Shown here in pieces: positions 37,970-53,429 of a DNA stretch of 64,000 nucleotides (the stretch's first letter is position 1; the number at the start of each line of letters is the position of its first letter). Under the pieces are notes generated by a model. That model ran no database searches. It was not told the origin of the DNA and was given only the letters and a program-made list of their open reading frames with translations. The translations under genes and the position numbers were made by a program. The stretch covers positions 449,001-513,000 of the forward strand of contig CASBPS010000186.1 of assembly GCA_949126835.1 (NCBI GenBank), in the 5' to 3' direction. The DNA is from Anisus vortex. Taxonomy: Eukaryota > Mollusca > Gastropoda > Planorbidae.

Positions 37970-40490
37970 AGTCTATAATAAAAGAGGCTAGCTGCCTAAC
38001 TACAATGTCCTACATCGTCTATAATAAAAGAGGCTAGCTGCCTAAATACAATGTCCCACATAGTCTATAATAAAAGAGGCTAGCTGCCTAACTACAATGT
38101 CCCACATAGTCTATAATAAAAGAGGCTAGCTGCCTAACTACAATGTCCCACATAGTCTATAATAAAAGAGGCTAGCTGCCTAACTACAATGTCCCACATA
38201 ATCTATAATAAAAGAGGCTAGCTGCCTAACTACAATGTCCCACATAGTCTATAATAAAAGAGGCTAGCTGCCTAAATACAATGTCCCACATAGTCTATAA
38301 TAAAAGAGGCTAGCTGCCTAGCTACAATGTCCCACATAGTCTATAATAAAAGAGGCTAGCTGCCTAACTACAATGTCCCACTATAGTCTATAATAAAAAA
38401 GGCTAGCTGCCTAACTACAATGTCCCACATAGTCTATAATAAAAGAGGCTAGCTGCCTTACTACAATGTCCCACATAGTCTATAATAAAAGAGGCTAGCT
38501 GCCTAACTACAATGTCCCACTATAGTCTATAATAAAAGAGGCTAGCTGCCTAACTACAATGTCCCACATAGTCTATAATAAAAGAGGCTAGCTGCCTAAC
38601 TACAATGTCCCACATAGTCTTTAATAAAAGAGACTAGCTGCCTAACTACAATGTCCCACATAGTCTATAATAAAAGAGGCTAGCTGCCTAACTACAATGT
38701 CCTACATAGTCTATAATAAAAGAGGCTAGCTGCCTAACTACAATGTCCCACATAGACTATAATAAAAGAGGCTAGCTGCCTAACTACAATGTCCCACATA
38801 GTCTATAATAAAAGAGGCTAGCTGCCTAAATACAATGTCCCACATAGTCTATAATAAAATAGGCTAGCTGCCTAACTACAATGTCCCACTATAGTCTATA
38901 ATAAAAGAGGCTAGCTGCCTAACTACAATGTCCCACTATAGTCTATAATAAAAAAGGCTAGCTGCCTAACTACAATGTCCCACATAGTCTATAATAAAAG
39001 AGGCTAGCTGCCTAACTACAATGTCCCACATAGTCTATAATAAAAGAGGCTAGCTGCCTAACTACAATGTCCCACATAGTCTATAATAAAAGAGGCTAGC
39101 TGCCTAACTACAATGTCCCACATAGTCTATAATAAAAGAGGCTAGCTGCCTAACTACAATGTCCCACATGGTCTATAATAAAATAGGCTAGCTGCCTAAC
39201 TACAATGTCCCACAGGTCTTTAATAAAAGAGGCTAGCTGCCTAACTACAATGTCCTACATCGTCTATAATAAAAGAGGCTAGCTGCCTAAATACAATGTC
39301 CCACATAGTCTATAATAAAAGAGGCTAGCTGCCTAACTACAATGTCCCACATAGTCTATAATAAAAGAGGCTAGCTGCCTAACTACAATGTCCCACATAG
39401 TCTATAATAAAAGAGGCTAGCTGCCTAACTACAATGTCCCACATAATCTATAATAAAAGAGGCTAGCTGCCTAACTACAATGTCCCACATAGTCTATAAT
39501 AAAAGAGGCTAGCTGCCTAAATACAATGTCCCACATAGTCTATAATAAAAGAGGCTAGCTGCCTAGCTACAATGTCCCACATAGTCTATAATAAAAGAGG
39601 CTAGCTGCCTAACTACAATGTCCCACTATAGTCTATAATAAAAAAGGCTAGCTGCCTAACTACAATGTCCCACATAGTCTATAATAAAAGAGGCTAGCTG
39701 CCTTACTACAATGTCCCACATAGTCTATAATAAAAGAGGCTAGCTGCCTAACTACAATGTCCCACTATAGTCTATAATAAAAGAGGCTAGCTGCCTAACT
39801 ACAATGTCCCACATAGTCTATAATAAAAGAGGCTAGCTGCCTAACTACAATGTCCCACATAGTCTTTAATAAAAGAGACTAGCTGCCTAACTACAATGTC
39901 CCACATAGTCTATAATAAAAGAGGCTAGCTGCCTTACTACAATGTCCTACATAGTCTATAATAAAAGAGGCTAGCTGCCTAACTACAGTGTCCCACATAG
40001 ACTATAATAAAAGAGGCTAGCTGCCTAACTACAATGTCCCACATAGTCTATAATAAAAGAGGCTAGCTGCCTAAATACAATGTCCCACATAGTCTATAAT
40101 AAAATAGGCTAGCTGCCTAACTACAATGTCCCACTATAGTCTATAATAAAAGAGGCTAGCTGCCTAACTACAATGTCCCACTATAGTCTATAATAAAAAA
40201 GGCTAGCTGCCTAACTACAATGTCCCACATAGTCTATAATAAAAGAGGCTAGCTGCCTAACTACAATGTCCCACATAGTCTATAATAAAAGAGGCTAGCT
40301 GCCTAACTACAATGTCCCACATAGTCTATAATAAAAGAGGCTAGCTGCCTAACTACAATGTCCCACATAGTCTATAATAAAAGAGGCTAGCTGCCTAACT
40401 ACAATGTCCCACATGGTCTATAATAAAATAGGCTAGCTGCCTAACTACAATGTCCGACAGGTCTTTAATAAAAGAGGCTAGCTGCCTAAC
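37970..40490 (+). repeat. Tandem pair of 1,245-bp higher-order units
   Basis: TACATCGTCT (38011/39256), GACTAT (38755/40000) and the 45-bp variant ACAGGTCTTT (39212/40457) all recur at exactly 1245 bp: 27 monomers plus three extra bases. The two units differ at few positions, such as GTCCCACAGG against GTCCGACAGG, CTACAATG against CTACAGTG and one CTAAC to CTTAC change. This suggests a recent tandem duplication. Confidence 0.9.
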
Positions 40491-41320
40491 TACAATGTCC
40501 CACATAGTCTATAATAAAAGAGGCTAGCTGCCTAACGACAATGTCCCACATAGTCTATAATAAAAGAGGCTAGCTGCCTAACTACAATGTCCCACATAGT
40601 CTATAATAAAAGAAGCTAGCTGCCTAACTACAATGTCCCACATAGTCTATAATAAAAGAGGCTAGCTGCCTAACTACAATGTCCTACATAGTCTATAATA
40701 AAAGAGGCTAGCTGCCTAACTACAATGTCCTACATAGTCTATAATAAAAGAGGCTAGCTGCCTAACTACAATGTCCCACATAGTCTATAATAAAAGAGGC
40801 TAGCTGCCTAACTACAATGTCCCACTATAGTCTATAATAAAAAAGGCTAGCTGCCTAACTACAATGTCCCACATAGTCTATATTAAAAGAGGCTAGCTGC
40901 CTAACTACAATGTCCACATAGTCTATAATAAAAGAGGCTAGCTGCATAACTACAATGTCCCACATAGTCTATAATAAAAGAGGCTAGCTGCCTAACTACA
41001 ATGTCCTACATAGTCTATAATAAAAGAGGCTAGCTGCCTAACTACAATGTCCCACATAGTCTATAATAAAAGAGGCTAGCTGTCTAACTACAATGTCCCA
41101 CATAGTCTATAATAAAAGAGGCTAGCTGCCTAACTACAATGTCCCACATAGTCTATAATAAAAGAGGCTAGCTGCCTAACTACATTGTCCCACATAGTCT
41201 ATAATAAAAGAAGCTAGCTGCCTAACTATAATGTCCCACATAGTCTATAATAAAAGAGGCTAGATGTCTAACCACAATGTCCCACATAGTCTATAATAAA
41301 AGAGGCTAGCTGCCTAACAA

Positions 41321-44300
41321 CAATGACATACATAGTCTATAATAAAAGAGGCTAGCTGCCTAACTACAATGTCCTACATAGTCTATAATAAAAGAGGCTA
41401 GCTGCCTAACTACAATGTCCCACATAGTCTATAATAAAAGAGGCTAGCTGCCTAACTACAATGTCCTACATAGTCTATAATAAAAGAGGCTAGCTGCCTA
41501 AATACAATGTCCCACATAATCTATAATAAAATAGGCTAGCTGCCTAACTACAATGTCCCACATAGTCTATAATAAAAGAGGCTAGCTGCCTAACTACAAT
41601 GTCCTACATAGTCTATAATAAAAGAGGCTAGCTGCCTAACTACAATGTCCCACATAGTCTATAATAAAAGAGGCTAGCTGCCTAACTACAATGTCCTACA
41701 TAGTCTATAATAAAAGAGGCTAGCTGCCTAATTACAATGTCCCACATAGTCTATAATAAAATAGGCTAGCTGCCTAACTACAATGTCCCACATAATCTAT
41801 AATAAAATAGGCTAGCTGCCTAACTACAATGTCCCACATAGTCTATAATAAAAGAGGCTAGCTGCCTAACTACAATGTCCTACATAGTCTATAATAAAAG
41901 AGGCTAGCTGCCTAACTACAATGTCCCACATAGTCTATAATAAAAGAGGCTAGCTGCCTAACTACAATGTCCTACATAGTCTATAATAAAAGAGGCTAGC
42001 TGCCTAATTACAATGTCCCACATAGTCTATAATAAAATAGGCTAGCTGCCTAACTACAATGTCCCACATAGTCTATAATAAAAGAGGCTAGCTGCCTAAC
42101 TACAATGTCCCACTATAGTCTATAATAAAAAAGGTTAGCTGCCTAACTACAATGTCCCACATAGTCTATAATAAAAGAGGCTAGCTGCCTAACTACAATG
42201 TCCCACATAGTCTATAATAAAAGAGGCTAGCTGCCTAACTACAATGTCCCACATAGTCTATAATAAAAGAGGCTAGCTGCCTAACTACAATGTCCCACAT
42301 AGTCTATAATAAAAGAGGCTAGCTGCCTAACTACAATGTCCCACATAGTCTATAATAAAAGAGGCTAGCTGCCTAACTACAATGTCCCCCATAGTCTTTA
42401 ATAAAAGAGGCTAGCTGCCTAACTACAATGTCCCACATAGTCTATAATAAAAGAGGCTAGCTGCCTAACGACAATGTCCCACATAGTCTATAATAAAAGA
42501 GGCTAGCTGCCTAACTACAATGTCCCACATAGTCTATAATGAAAGAGGCTAGCTGCCTAAATACAATGTCCCACATAGTCTATAATAAAAGAGGCTAGCT
42601 GCCTAATTACAATGTCCCACATAGTCTATAATAAAAGAGGCTAGCTGCCTAACTACAATGTCCCACTATAGTCTATAATAAAAAAGGCTAGCTGCCTAAC
42701 TACAATGTCCCACATAGTCTATAATAAAAGAGGCTAGCTGCCTAACTACAATGTCCCACATAGTCTATAATAAAAGAGGCTAGCTGCCTAACTACAATGT
42801 CCCACTATAGTCTATAATAAAAGAGGCTAGCTGCCTAACTACAATGTCCCACATAGTCTATAATAAAAGAGGCTAGCTGCCTAACTACAATGTCCCACAT
42901 AGTCTATAATAAAAGAGGCTAGCTGCCTAACTACAACGTCCCACATAGTCTATAATAAAAGAGGTTAGCTGCCTAACTACAATGTCCCACATAATCTATA
43001 ATAAAAGAGGCTAGCTGCCTAACTACAATGTCCCACATAGTCTATAATAAAAGAGGCTAGCTGCCTAACTACAATGTCCCACATAATCTATAATAAAAGA
43101 GGCTAGCTGCCTAACTACAATGTCCCACATAGTCTATAATAAAAGAGGCTAGCTGCCTAAATACAATGTCCCACATAGTCTATAATAAAAGAGGCTAGCT
43201 GCCTAGCTACAATGTCCCACATAGTCTATAATAAAAGAGGCTAGCTGCCTAACTACAATGTCCCACTATAGTCTATAATAAAAAAGGCTAGCTGCCTAAC
43301 TACAATGTCCCACATAGTCTATAATAAAAGAGGCTAGCTGCCTAACTACAATGTCCCACATAGTCTATAATAAAAGAGGCTAGCTGCCTAACTACAATGT
43401 CCCACTATAGTCTATAATAAAAGAGGCTAGCTGCCTAACTACAATGTCCCACATAGTCTATAATAAAAGAGGCTAGCTGCCTAACTACAATGTCCCACAT
43501 AGTCTTTAATAAAAGAGACTAGCTGCCTAACTACAATGTCCCACATAGTCTATAATAAAAGAGGCTAGCTGCCTAACTACAATGTCCTACATAGTCTATA
43601 ATAAAAGAGGCTAGCTGCCTAACTACAATGTCCCACATAGACTATAATAAAAGAGGCTAGCTGCCTAACTACAATGTCCTACATAGTCTATAATAAAAGA
43701 GGCTAGCTGCCTAACAACAATGACATACATAGTCTATAATAAAAGAGGCTAGCTGCCTAACTACAATGTCCTACATAGTCTATAATAAAAGAGGCTAGCT
43801 GCCTAACTACAATGTCCCACATAGTCTATAATAAAAGAGGCTAGCTGCCTAACTACAATGTCCTACATAGTCTATAATAAAAGAGGCTAGCTGCCTAAAT
43901 ACAATGTCCCACATAATCTATAATAAAATAGGCTAGCTGCCTAACTACAATGTCCCACATAGTCTATAATAAAAGAGGCTAGCTGCCTAACTACAATGTC
44001 CTACATAGTCTATAATAAAAGAGGCTAGCTGCCTAACTACAATGTCCCACATAGTCTATAATAAAAGAGGCTAGCTGCCTAACTACAATGTCCTACATAG
44101 TCTATAATAAAAGAGGCTAGCTGCCTAATTACAATGTCCCACATAGTCTATAATAAAATAGGCTAGCTGCCTAACTACAATGTCCCACATAATCTATAAT
44201 AAAATAGGCTAGCTGCCTAACTACAATGTCCCACATAGTCTATAATAAAAGAGGCTAGCTGCCTAACTACAATGTCCTACATAGTCTATAATAAAAGAGG

Positions 44301-46130
44301 CTAGCTGCCTAACTACAATGTCCCACATAGTCTATAATAAAAGAGGCTAGCTGCCTAACTACAATGTCCTACATAGTCTATAATAAAAGAGGCTAGCTGC
44401 CTAATTACAATGTCCCACATAGTCTATAATAAAATAGGCTAGCTGCCTAACTACAATGTCCCACATAGTCTATAATAAAAGAGGCTAGCTGCCTAACTAC
44501 AATGTCCCACTATAGTCTATAATAAAAAAGGCTAGCTGCCTAACTACAATGTCCCACATAGTCTATAATAAAAGAGGCTAGCTGCCTAACTACAATGTCC
44601 CACATAGTCTATAATAAAAGAGGCTAGCTGCCTAACTACAATGTCCCACATAGTCTATAATAAAAGAGGCTAGCTGCCTAACTACAATGTCCCACATAGT
44701 CTATAATAAAAGAGGCTAGCTGCCTAACTACAATGTCCCACATAGTCTATAATAAAAGAGGCTAGCTGCCTAACTACAATGTCCCCCATAGTCTTTAATA
44801 AAAGAGGCTAGCTGCCTAACTACAATGTCCCACATAGTCTATAATAAAAGAGGCTAGCTGCCTAACGACAATGTCCCACATAGTCTATAATAAAAGAGGC
44901 TAGCTGCCTAACTACAATGTCCCACATAGTCTATAATGAAAGAGGCTAGCTGCCTAAATACAATGTCCCACATAGTCTATAATAAAAGAGGCTAGCTGCC
45001 TAATTACAATGTCCCACATAGTCTATAATAAAAGAGGCTAGCTGCCTAACTACAATGTCCCACTATAGTCTATAATAAAAAAGGCTAGCTGCCTAACTAC
45101 AATGTCCCACATAGTCTATAATAAAAGAGGCTAGCTGCCTAACTACAATGTCCCACTATAGTCTATAATAAAAGAGGCTAGCTGCCTAACTACAATGTCC
45201 CACATAGTCTATAATAAAAGAGGCTAGCTGCCTAACTACAATGTCCCACATAGTCTATAATAAAAGAGGCTAGCTGCCTAACTACAACGTCCCACATAGT
45301 CTATAATAAAAGAGGTTAGCTGCCTAACTACAATGTCCCACATAATCTATAATAAAAGAGGCTAGCTGCCTAACTACAATGTCCCACATAGTCTATAATA
45401 AAAGAGGCTAGCTGCCTAACTACAATGTCCCACATAATCTATAATAAAAGAGGCTAGCTGCCTAACTACAATGTCCCACATAGTCTATAATAAAAGAGGC
45501 TAGCTGCCTAAATACAATGTCCCACATAGTCTATAATAAAAGAGGCTAGCTGCCTAGCTACAATGTCCCACATAGTCTATAATAAAAGAGGCTAGCTGCC
45601 TAACTACAATGTCCCACTATAGTCTATAATAAAAAAGGCTAGCTGCCTAACTACAATGTCCCACATAGTCTATAATAAAAGAGGCTAGCTGCCTAACTAC
45701 AATGTCCCACATAGTCTATAATAAAAGAGGCTAGCTGCCTAACTACAATGTCCCACTATAGTCTATAATAAAAGAGGCTAGCTGCCTAACTACAATGTCC
45801 CACATAGTCTATAATAAAAGAGGCTAGCTGCCTAACTACAATGTCCCACATAGTCTATAATAAAAGAGGCTAGCTGCCTAACTACAATGTCCCACTATAG
45901 TCTATAATAAAAAAGGCTAGCTGCCTAACTACAATGTCCCACATAGTCTATAATAAAAGAGGCTAGCTGCCTAACTACAATGTCCCACTATAGTCTATAA
46001 TAAAAGAGGCTAGCTGCCTAACTACAATGTCCCACATAGTCTATAATAAAAGAGGCTAGCTGCCTAACTACAATGTCCCACTATAGTCTATAATAAAAGA
46101 GGCTAGCTGCCTAACTACAATGTCCCACAT
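41321..46130 (+). repeat. Tandem pair of about 2.4-kb higher-order units in zone D
   Basis: CAATGACATA occurs at 41321 and 43718, a shift of 2397 bp. AACGTCCCAC at 42935/45286 gives 2351 bp, so the second unit lost one monomer. The end of the pattern recurs once more: AACGTCCCAC at 46211 is 925 bp after 45286, and 3276 bp after 42935 as is GACTAT 43640/46916. The first unit has a single-base deletion nearby (GTCCACATAG, near 40911). Confidence 0.85.
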
Positions 46131-48939
46131 AGTCTATAATAAAAGAGGCTAGCTGCCTAACTACAATGTCCCACATAGTCTATAATAAAAGAGGCTAGCT
46201 GCCTAACTACAACGTCCCACATAGTCTATAATAAAAGAGGTTAGCTGCCTAACTACAATGTCCCACATAATCTATAATAAAAGAGGCTAGCTGCCTAACT
46301 ACAATGTCCCACATAGTCTATAATAAAAGAGGCTAGCTGCCTAACTACAATGTCCCACATAATCTATAATAAAAGAGGCTAGCTGCCTAACTACAATGTC
46401 CCACATAGTCTATAATAAAAGAGGCTAGCTGCCTAAATACAATGTCCCACATAGTCTATAATAAAAGAGGCTAGCTGCCTAGCTACAATGTCCCACATAG
46501 TCTATAATAAAAGAGGCTAGCTGCCTAACTACAATGTCCCACTATAGTCTATAATAAAAAAGGCTAGCTGCCTAACTACAATGTCCCACATAGTCTATAA
46601 TAAAAGAGGCTAGCTGCCTAACTACAATGTCCCACATAGTCTATAATAAAAGAGGCTAGCTGCCTAACTACAATGTCCCACTATAGTCTATAATAAAAGA
46701 GGCTAGCTGCCTAACTACAATGTCCCACATAGTCTATAATAAAAGAGGCTAGCTGCCTAACTACAATGTCCCACATAGTCTTTAATAAAAGAGACTAGCT
46801 GCCTAACTACAATGTCCCACATAGTCTATAATAAAAGAGGCTAGCTGCCTAACTACAATGTCCTACATAGTCTATAATAAAAGAGGCTAGCTGCCTAACT
46901 ACAATGTCCCACATAGACTATAATAAAAGAGGCTAGCTGCCTAACTACAATGTCCCACATAGTCTATAATAAAATAGGCTAGCTGCCTAACTACAATGTC
47001 CCACATAGTCTATAATAAAAGAGGCTAGCTGCCTAACTACAATGCCCCACTATAGTCTATAATAAAAAAGGCTAGCTGCCTAACTACAATGTCCCACATG
47101 GTCTATAATAAAAGAGGCTAGCTGCCTAACTACAATGTCCCACATAGTCTTTAATAAAAGAGGCTAGCTGCCTAACTACAATGTCCCACATAGTCTATAA
47201 TAAAAGAGGCTAGCTGCCTAACGACAATGTCCCACATAGTCTATAATAAAAAGAGGCTAGCTGCCTAACTACAATGTCCCACATAGTCTATAATAAAAGA
47301 AGCTAGCTGCCTAACTACAATGTCCCACATAGTCTATAATAAAAGAGGCTAGCTGCCTAACTACAATGTCCTACATAGTCTATAATAAAAGAGGCTTGCT
47401 GCCAAACTACAATGTCCTACATAGTCTATAATAAAAGAGGCTAGCTGCCTAACTACAATGTCCCACATAGTCTATAATAAAAGAGGCTAGCTGCCTAACT
47501 ACAATGTCCCACTATAGTCTATAATAAAAAAGGCTAGCTGCCTAACTACAATGTCCCACATAGTCTATAATAAAAGAGGCTAGCTGCCTAACTACAATGT
47601 CCCACATAGTCTATAATAAAAGAGGCTAGCTGCCTAACTACAATGACCTACATAGTCTATAATAAAAGAGGCTAGCTGCCTAACTACAATGTCCTACATA
47701 GTCTATAATAAAAGAGGCTAGCTGCCTAACTACAATGTCCCACATAGTCTATAATAAAAGAGGCTAGCTGCCTAACTACAATGTCCTACATAGTCTATAA
47801 TAAAAGAGGCTTGCTGCCTAAATACAATGTCCCACATAATATATAATAAAATAGGCTAGCTGCCTAACTACAATGTCCCACATAGTCTATAATAAAAGAG
47901 GCTAGCTGCCTAACTACAATGTCCTACATAGTCTATAATAAAAGAGGCTAGCTGCCTAACTACAATGTCCCACATAGTCTATAATAAAAGAGGCTAGCTG
48001 TCTAACTACAATGTCCCACATAGTCTATAATAAAAGAGGCTAGCTGCCTAACTACAATGTCCCACATAGTCTATAATAAAAGAGGCTAGCTGCCTAACTA
48101 CAATGTCCCACATAGTCTATAATAAAAGAGGCTAGCTGCCTAACTACAATGTCCTACATAGTCTATAATAAAAGAGGCTAGCTGCCTAAATACAATGTCC
48201 CACATAATCTATAATAAAATAGGCTAGCTGCCTAACTACAATGTCCCACATAGTCTATAATAAAAGAGGCTAGCTGCCTAACTACAATGTCCTACATAGT
48301 CTATAATAAAAGAGGCTAGCTGCCTAACTACAATGTCCCACATAGTCTATAATAAAAGAGGCTAGCTGCCTTACTACAATGTCCCACATAGTCTGTAATA
48401 AAAGAGGCTAGCTGCCTAAATACAATGTCCCACATAGTCTATAATAAAATAGGCTAGCTACCTAACTACAATGTCCCACATAGTCTATAATAAAAGAGGC
48501 TAGCTGCCTAACTACAATGTCCCACTATAGTCTATAATAAAAAAGGCTAGCTGCCTAACTACAATGTCCCACATAGTCTATAATAAAAGAGGCTAGCTGC
48601 CTAACTACATTGTCCCACATAGTCTATAATAAAAGAAGCTAGCTGCCTAACTATAATGTCCCACATAGTCTATAATAAAAGAGGCTAGATGTCTAACTAC
48701 AATGTCCCACATAGTCTATAATAAAAGAGGCTAGCTGCCTAACTACAATGTCCCACATAGTCTATAATAAAAGAGGCTAGCTGCCTAACTACATTGTCCC
48801 ACATAGTCTATAATAAAAGAAGCTAGCTGCCTAACTATAATGTCCCACATAGTCTATAATAAAAGAGGCTAGATGTCTAACTACAATGTCCCACATAGTC
48901 TATAATAAAAGAGGCTAGCTGCCTAACTACAATGTCCCA

Positions 48940-50140
48940 CATAGTCTATAATAAAAGAGGCTAGCTGCCTAACTACAATGTCCCACATAGTCTTTAATAA
49001 AAGAGACTAGCTGCCTAACTACAATGTCCCACATAGTCTATAATAAAAGAGGCTAGCTGCCTAACTACAATGTCCTACATAGTCTATAATAAAAGAGGCT
49101 AGCTGCCTAACTACAATGTCCCACATAGACTATAATAAAAGAGGCTAGCTGCCTAACTACAATGTCCTACATAGTCTATAATAAAAGAGGCTAGCTGCCT
49201 AAATACAATGTCCCACATAGTCTATAATAAAATAGGCTAGCTGCCTAACTACAATGTCCCACATAGTCTATAATAAAAGAGGCTAGCTGCCTAACTACAA
49301 TGTCCCACTATAGTCTATAATAAAAAAGGCTAGCTGCCTAACTACAATGTCCCACATGGTCTATAATAAAAGAGGCTAGCTGCCTAACTACAATGTCCCA
49401 CATAGTCTTTAATAAAAGAGGCTAGCTGCCTAACTACAATGTCCCACATAGTCTATAATAAAAGAGGCTAGCTGCCTAACGACAATGTCCCACATACTCT
49501 ATAATAAAAGAGGCTAGCTGCCTAACTACAATGTCCCACATAGTCTATAATAAAAGAAGCTAGCTGCCTAACTACAATGCCCCACATAGTCTATAATAAA
49601 AGAGGCTAGCTGCCTAACTACAATGTCCTACATAGTCTATAATAAAAGAGGCTTGCTGCCTAACTACAATGTCCTACATAGTCTATAATAAAAGAGGCTA
49701 GCTGCCTAACTACAATGTCCCACATAGTCTATAATAAAAGAGGCTAGCTGCCTAACTACAATGTCCCACTATAGTCTATAATAAAAAAGGCTAGCTGCCT
49801 AACTACAATGTCCCACATAGTCTATATTAAAAGAGGCTAGCTGCCTAACTACAATGTCCCACATAGGCTATAATAAAAGAGGCTAGCTGCATAACTACAA
49901 TGTCCCACATAGTCTATAATAAAAGAGGCTAGCTGCCTAACTACAATGTCCTACATAGTCTATAATAAAAGAGGCTAGCTGCCTAACTACAATGTCCCAC
50001 ATAGTCTATAATAAAAGAGGCTAGCTGTCTAACTACAATGTCCCACATAGTCTATAATAAAAGAGGCTAGCTGCCTAACTACAATGTCCCACATAGTCTA
50101 TAATAAAAGAGGCTAGCTGCCTAACTACAATGTCCCACAT
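48940..50140 (+). repeat. D segment duplicated at about 52628-53828
   Basis: GACTAT (49128/52816) and CATAGGCTAT (near 49862/53550) both give a shift of 3688 bp. CACATGGTC and GCTTGCTGCC also match. The first copy has a private CATACTCTAT near 49494 where the second has CATAGTCTAT. The copies are separated by the segment related to 34.65-37.15 kb, so at least two duplication events are nested here. Confidence 0.83.
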
Positions 50141-53100
50141 AGTCTATAATAAAAGAGGCTAGCTGCCTAACTACAATGTCCTACATAGTCTATAATAAAA
50201 GAGGCTAGCTGCCTAAATACAATGTCCCACATAATCTATAATAAAATAGGCTAGCTGCCTAACTACAATGTCCCACATAGTCTATAATAAAAGAGGCTAG
50301 CTGCCTAACTACAATGTCCTACATAGTCTATAATAAAAGAGGCTAGCTGCCTAACTACAATGTCCCACATAGTCTATAATAAAAGAGGCTAGCTGCCTTA
50401 CTACAATGTCCCACATAGTCTGTAATAAAAGAGGCTAGCTGCCTAAATACAATGTCCCACATAGTCTATAATAAAATAGGCTAGCTACCTAACTACAATG
50501 TCCCACATAGTCTATAATAAAAGAGGCTAGCTGCCTAACTACAATGTCCCACTATAGTCTATAATAAAAAAGGCTAGCTGCCTAACTACAATGTCCCACA
50601 TAGTCTATAATAAAAGAGGCTAGCTGCCTAACTACATTGTCCCACATAGTCTATAATAAAAGAAGCTAGCTGCCTAACTATAATGTCCCACATAGTCTAT
50701 AATAAAAGAGGCTAGATGTCTAACTACAATGTCCCACATAGTCTATAATAAAAGAGGCTAGCTGCCTAACTACAATGTCCCACATAGTCTATAATAAAAG
50801 AGGCTAGCTGCCTAACTACATTGTCCCACATAGTCTATAATAAAAGAAGCTAGCTGCCTAACTATAATGTCCCACATAGTCTATAATAAAAGAGGCTAGA
50901 TGTCTAACTACAATGTCCCACATAGTCTATAATAAAAGAGGCTAGCTGCCTAACTACAATGACCTACATAGTCTATAATAAAAGAGGCTAGCTGCCTAAC
51001 TACAATGTCCTACATAGTCTATAATAAAAGAGGCTAGCTGCCTAACTACAATGTCCCACATAGTCTATAATAAAAGAGGCTAGCTGCCTAACTACAATGT
51101 CCTACATAGTCTATAATAAAAGAGGCTTGCTGCCTAAATACAATGTCCCACATAATATATAATAAAAGAGGCTAGCTGCCTAACTACAATGTCCCACATA
51201 GTCTATAATAAAAGAGGCTAGCTGCCTAACTACAATGTCCTACATAGTCTATAATAAAAGAGGCTAGCTGCCTAACTACAATGTCCCACATAGTCTATAA
51301 TAAAAGAGGCTAGCTACCTAACTACAATGTCCCACATAGTCTATAATAAAAGAGGCTAGCTGCCTAATTACAATGTCCCACATAGTCTATAATAAAATAG
51401 GCTAGCTGCCTAACTACAATGTCCCACATAGTCTATAATAAAAGAGGCTAGCTGCCTAACTACAATGTCCCACTATAGTCTATAATAAAAAAGGCTAGCT
51501 GCCTAACTACAATGTCCCACATAGTCTATAATAAAAGAGGCTAGCTGCCTAACTACAATGTCCCACATAGTCTTTAATAAAAGAGGCTAGCTGCCTAACT
51601 ACAATGTCCCACATAGTCTATAATAAAAGAGGCTAGCTGCCTAACGACAATGTCCCACATAGTCTATAATAAAAGAGGCTAGCTGCCTAACTACAATGTC
51701 CCACATAGTCTATAATGAAAGAGGCTAGCTGCCTAAATACAATGTCCCACATAGTCTATAATAAAAGAGGCTAGCTGCCTAACTACAATGTCCCACATAG
51801 TCTATAATAAAAGAGGCTAGCTGCCTAACTACAATGTCCCACTATAGTCTATAATAAAAAAGGCTAGCTGCCTAACTACAATGTCCCACATAGTCTATAA
51901 TAAAAGAGGCTAGCTGCCTAACTACAATGTCCCACATAGTCTATAATAAAAGAGGCTAGCTGCCTAACTACAATGTCCCACTATAGTCTATAATAAAAGA
52001 GGCTAGCTGCCTAACTACAATGTCCCACATAGCCTATAATAAAAGAGGCTAGCTGCCTAACTACAATGTCCCACATAGTCTATAATAAAAGAGGCTAGCT
52101 GCCTAACTACAACGTCTCACATAGTCTATAATAAAAGAGGCTAGCTGCCTAACTACAATGTCCCACATAATCTATAATAAAAGAGGCTAGCTGCCTAACT
52201 ACAATGTCCCACATAGTCTATAATAAAAGAGGCTAGCTGCCTAACTACAATGTCCCACATAATCTATAATAAAAGAGGCTAGCTGCCTAACTACAATGTC
52301 CCACATAGTCTATAATAAAAGAGGCTAGCTGCCTAAATACAATGTCCCACATAGTCTATAATAAAAGAGGCTAGCTGCCTAGCTACAATGTCCCACATAG
52401 TCTATAATAAAAGAGGCTAGCTGCCTAACTACAATGTCCCACTATAGTCTATAATAAAAAAGGCTAGCTGCCTAACTACAATGTCCCACATAGTCTATAA
52501 TAAAAGAGGCTAGCTGCCTAACTACAATGTCCCACATAGTCTATAATAAAAGAGGCTAGCTGCCTAACTACAATGTCCCACTATAGTCTATAATAAAAGA
52601 GGCTAGCTGCCTAACTACAATGTCCCACATAGTCTATAATAAAAGAGGCTAGCTGCCTAACTACAATGTCCCACATAGTCTTTAATAAAAGAGACTAGCT
52701 GCCTAACTACAATGTCCCACATAGTCTATAATAAAAGAGGCTAGCTGCCTAACTACAATGTCCTACATAGTCTATAATAAAAGAGGCTAGCTGCCTAACT
52801 ACAATGTCCCACATAGACTATAATAAAAGAGGCTAGCTGCCTAACTACAATGTCCTACATAGTCTATAATAAAAGAGGCTAGCTGCCTAAATACAATGTC
52901 CCACATAGTCTATAATAAAATAGGCTAGCTGCCTAACTACAATGTCCCACATAGTCTATAATAAAAGAGGCTAGCTGCCTAACTACAATGTCCCACTATA
53001 GTCTATAATAAAAAAGGCTAGCTGCCTAACTACAATGTCCCACATGGTCTATAATAAAAGAGGCTAGCTGCCTAACTACAATGTCCCACATAGTCTTTAA

Positions 53101-53429
53101 TAAAAGAGGCTAGCTGCCTAACTACAATGTCCCACATAGTCTATAATAAAAGAGGCTAGCTGCCTAACGACAATGTCCCACATAGTCTATAATAAAAGAG
53201 GCTAGCTGCCTAACTACAATGTCCCACATAGTCTATAATAAAAGAAGCTAGCTGCCTAACTACAATGCCCCACATAGTCTATAATAAAAGAGGCTAGCTG
53301 CCTAACTACAATGTCCTACATAGTCTATAATAAAAGAGGCTTGCTGCCTAACTACAATGTCCTACATAGTCTATAATAAAAGAGGCTAGCTGCCTAACTA
53401 CAATGTCCCACATAGTCTATAATAAAAGA

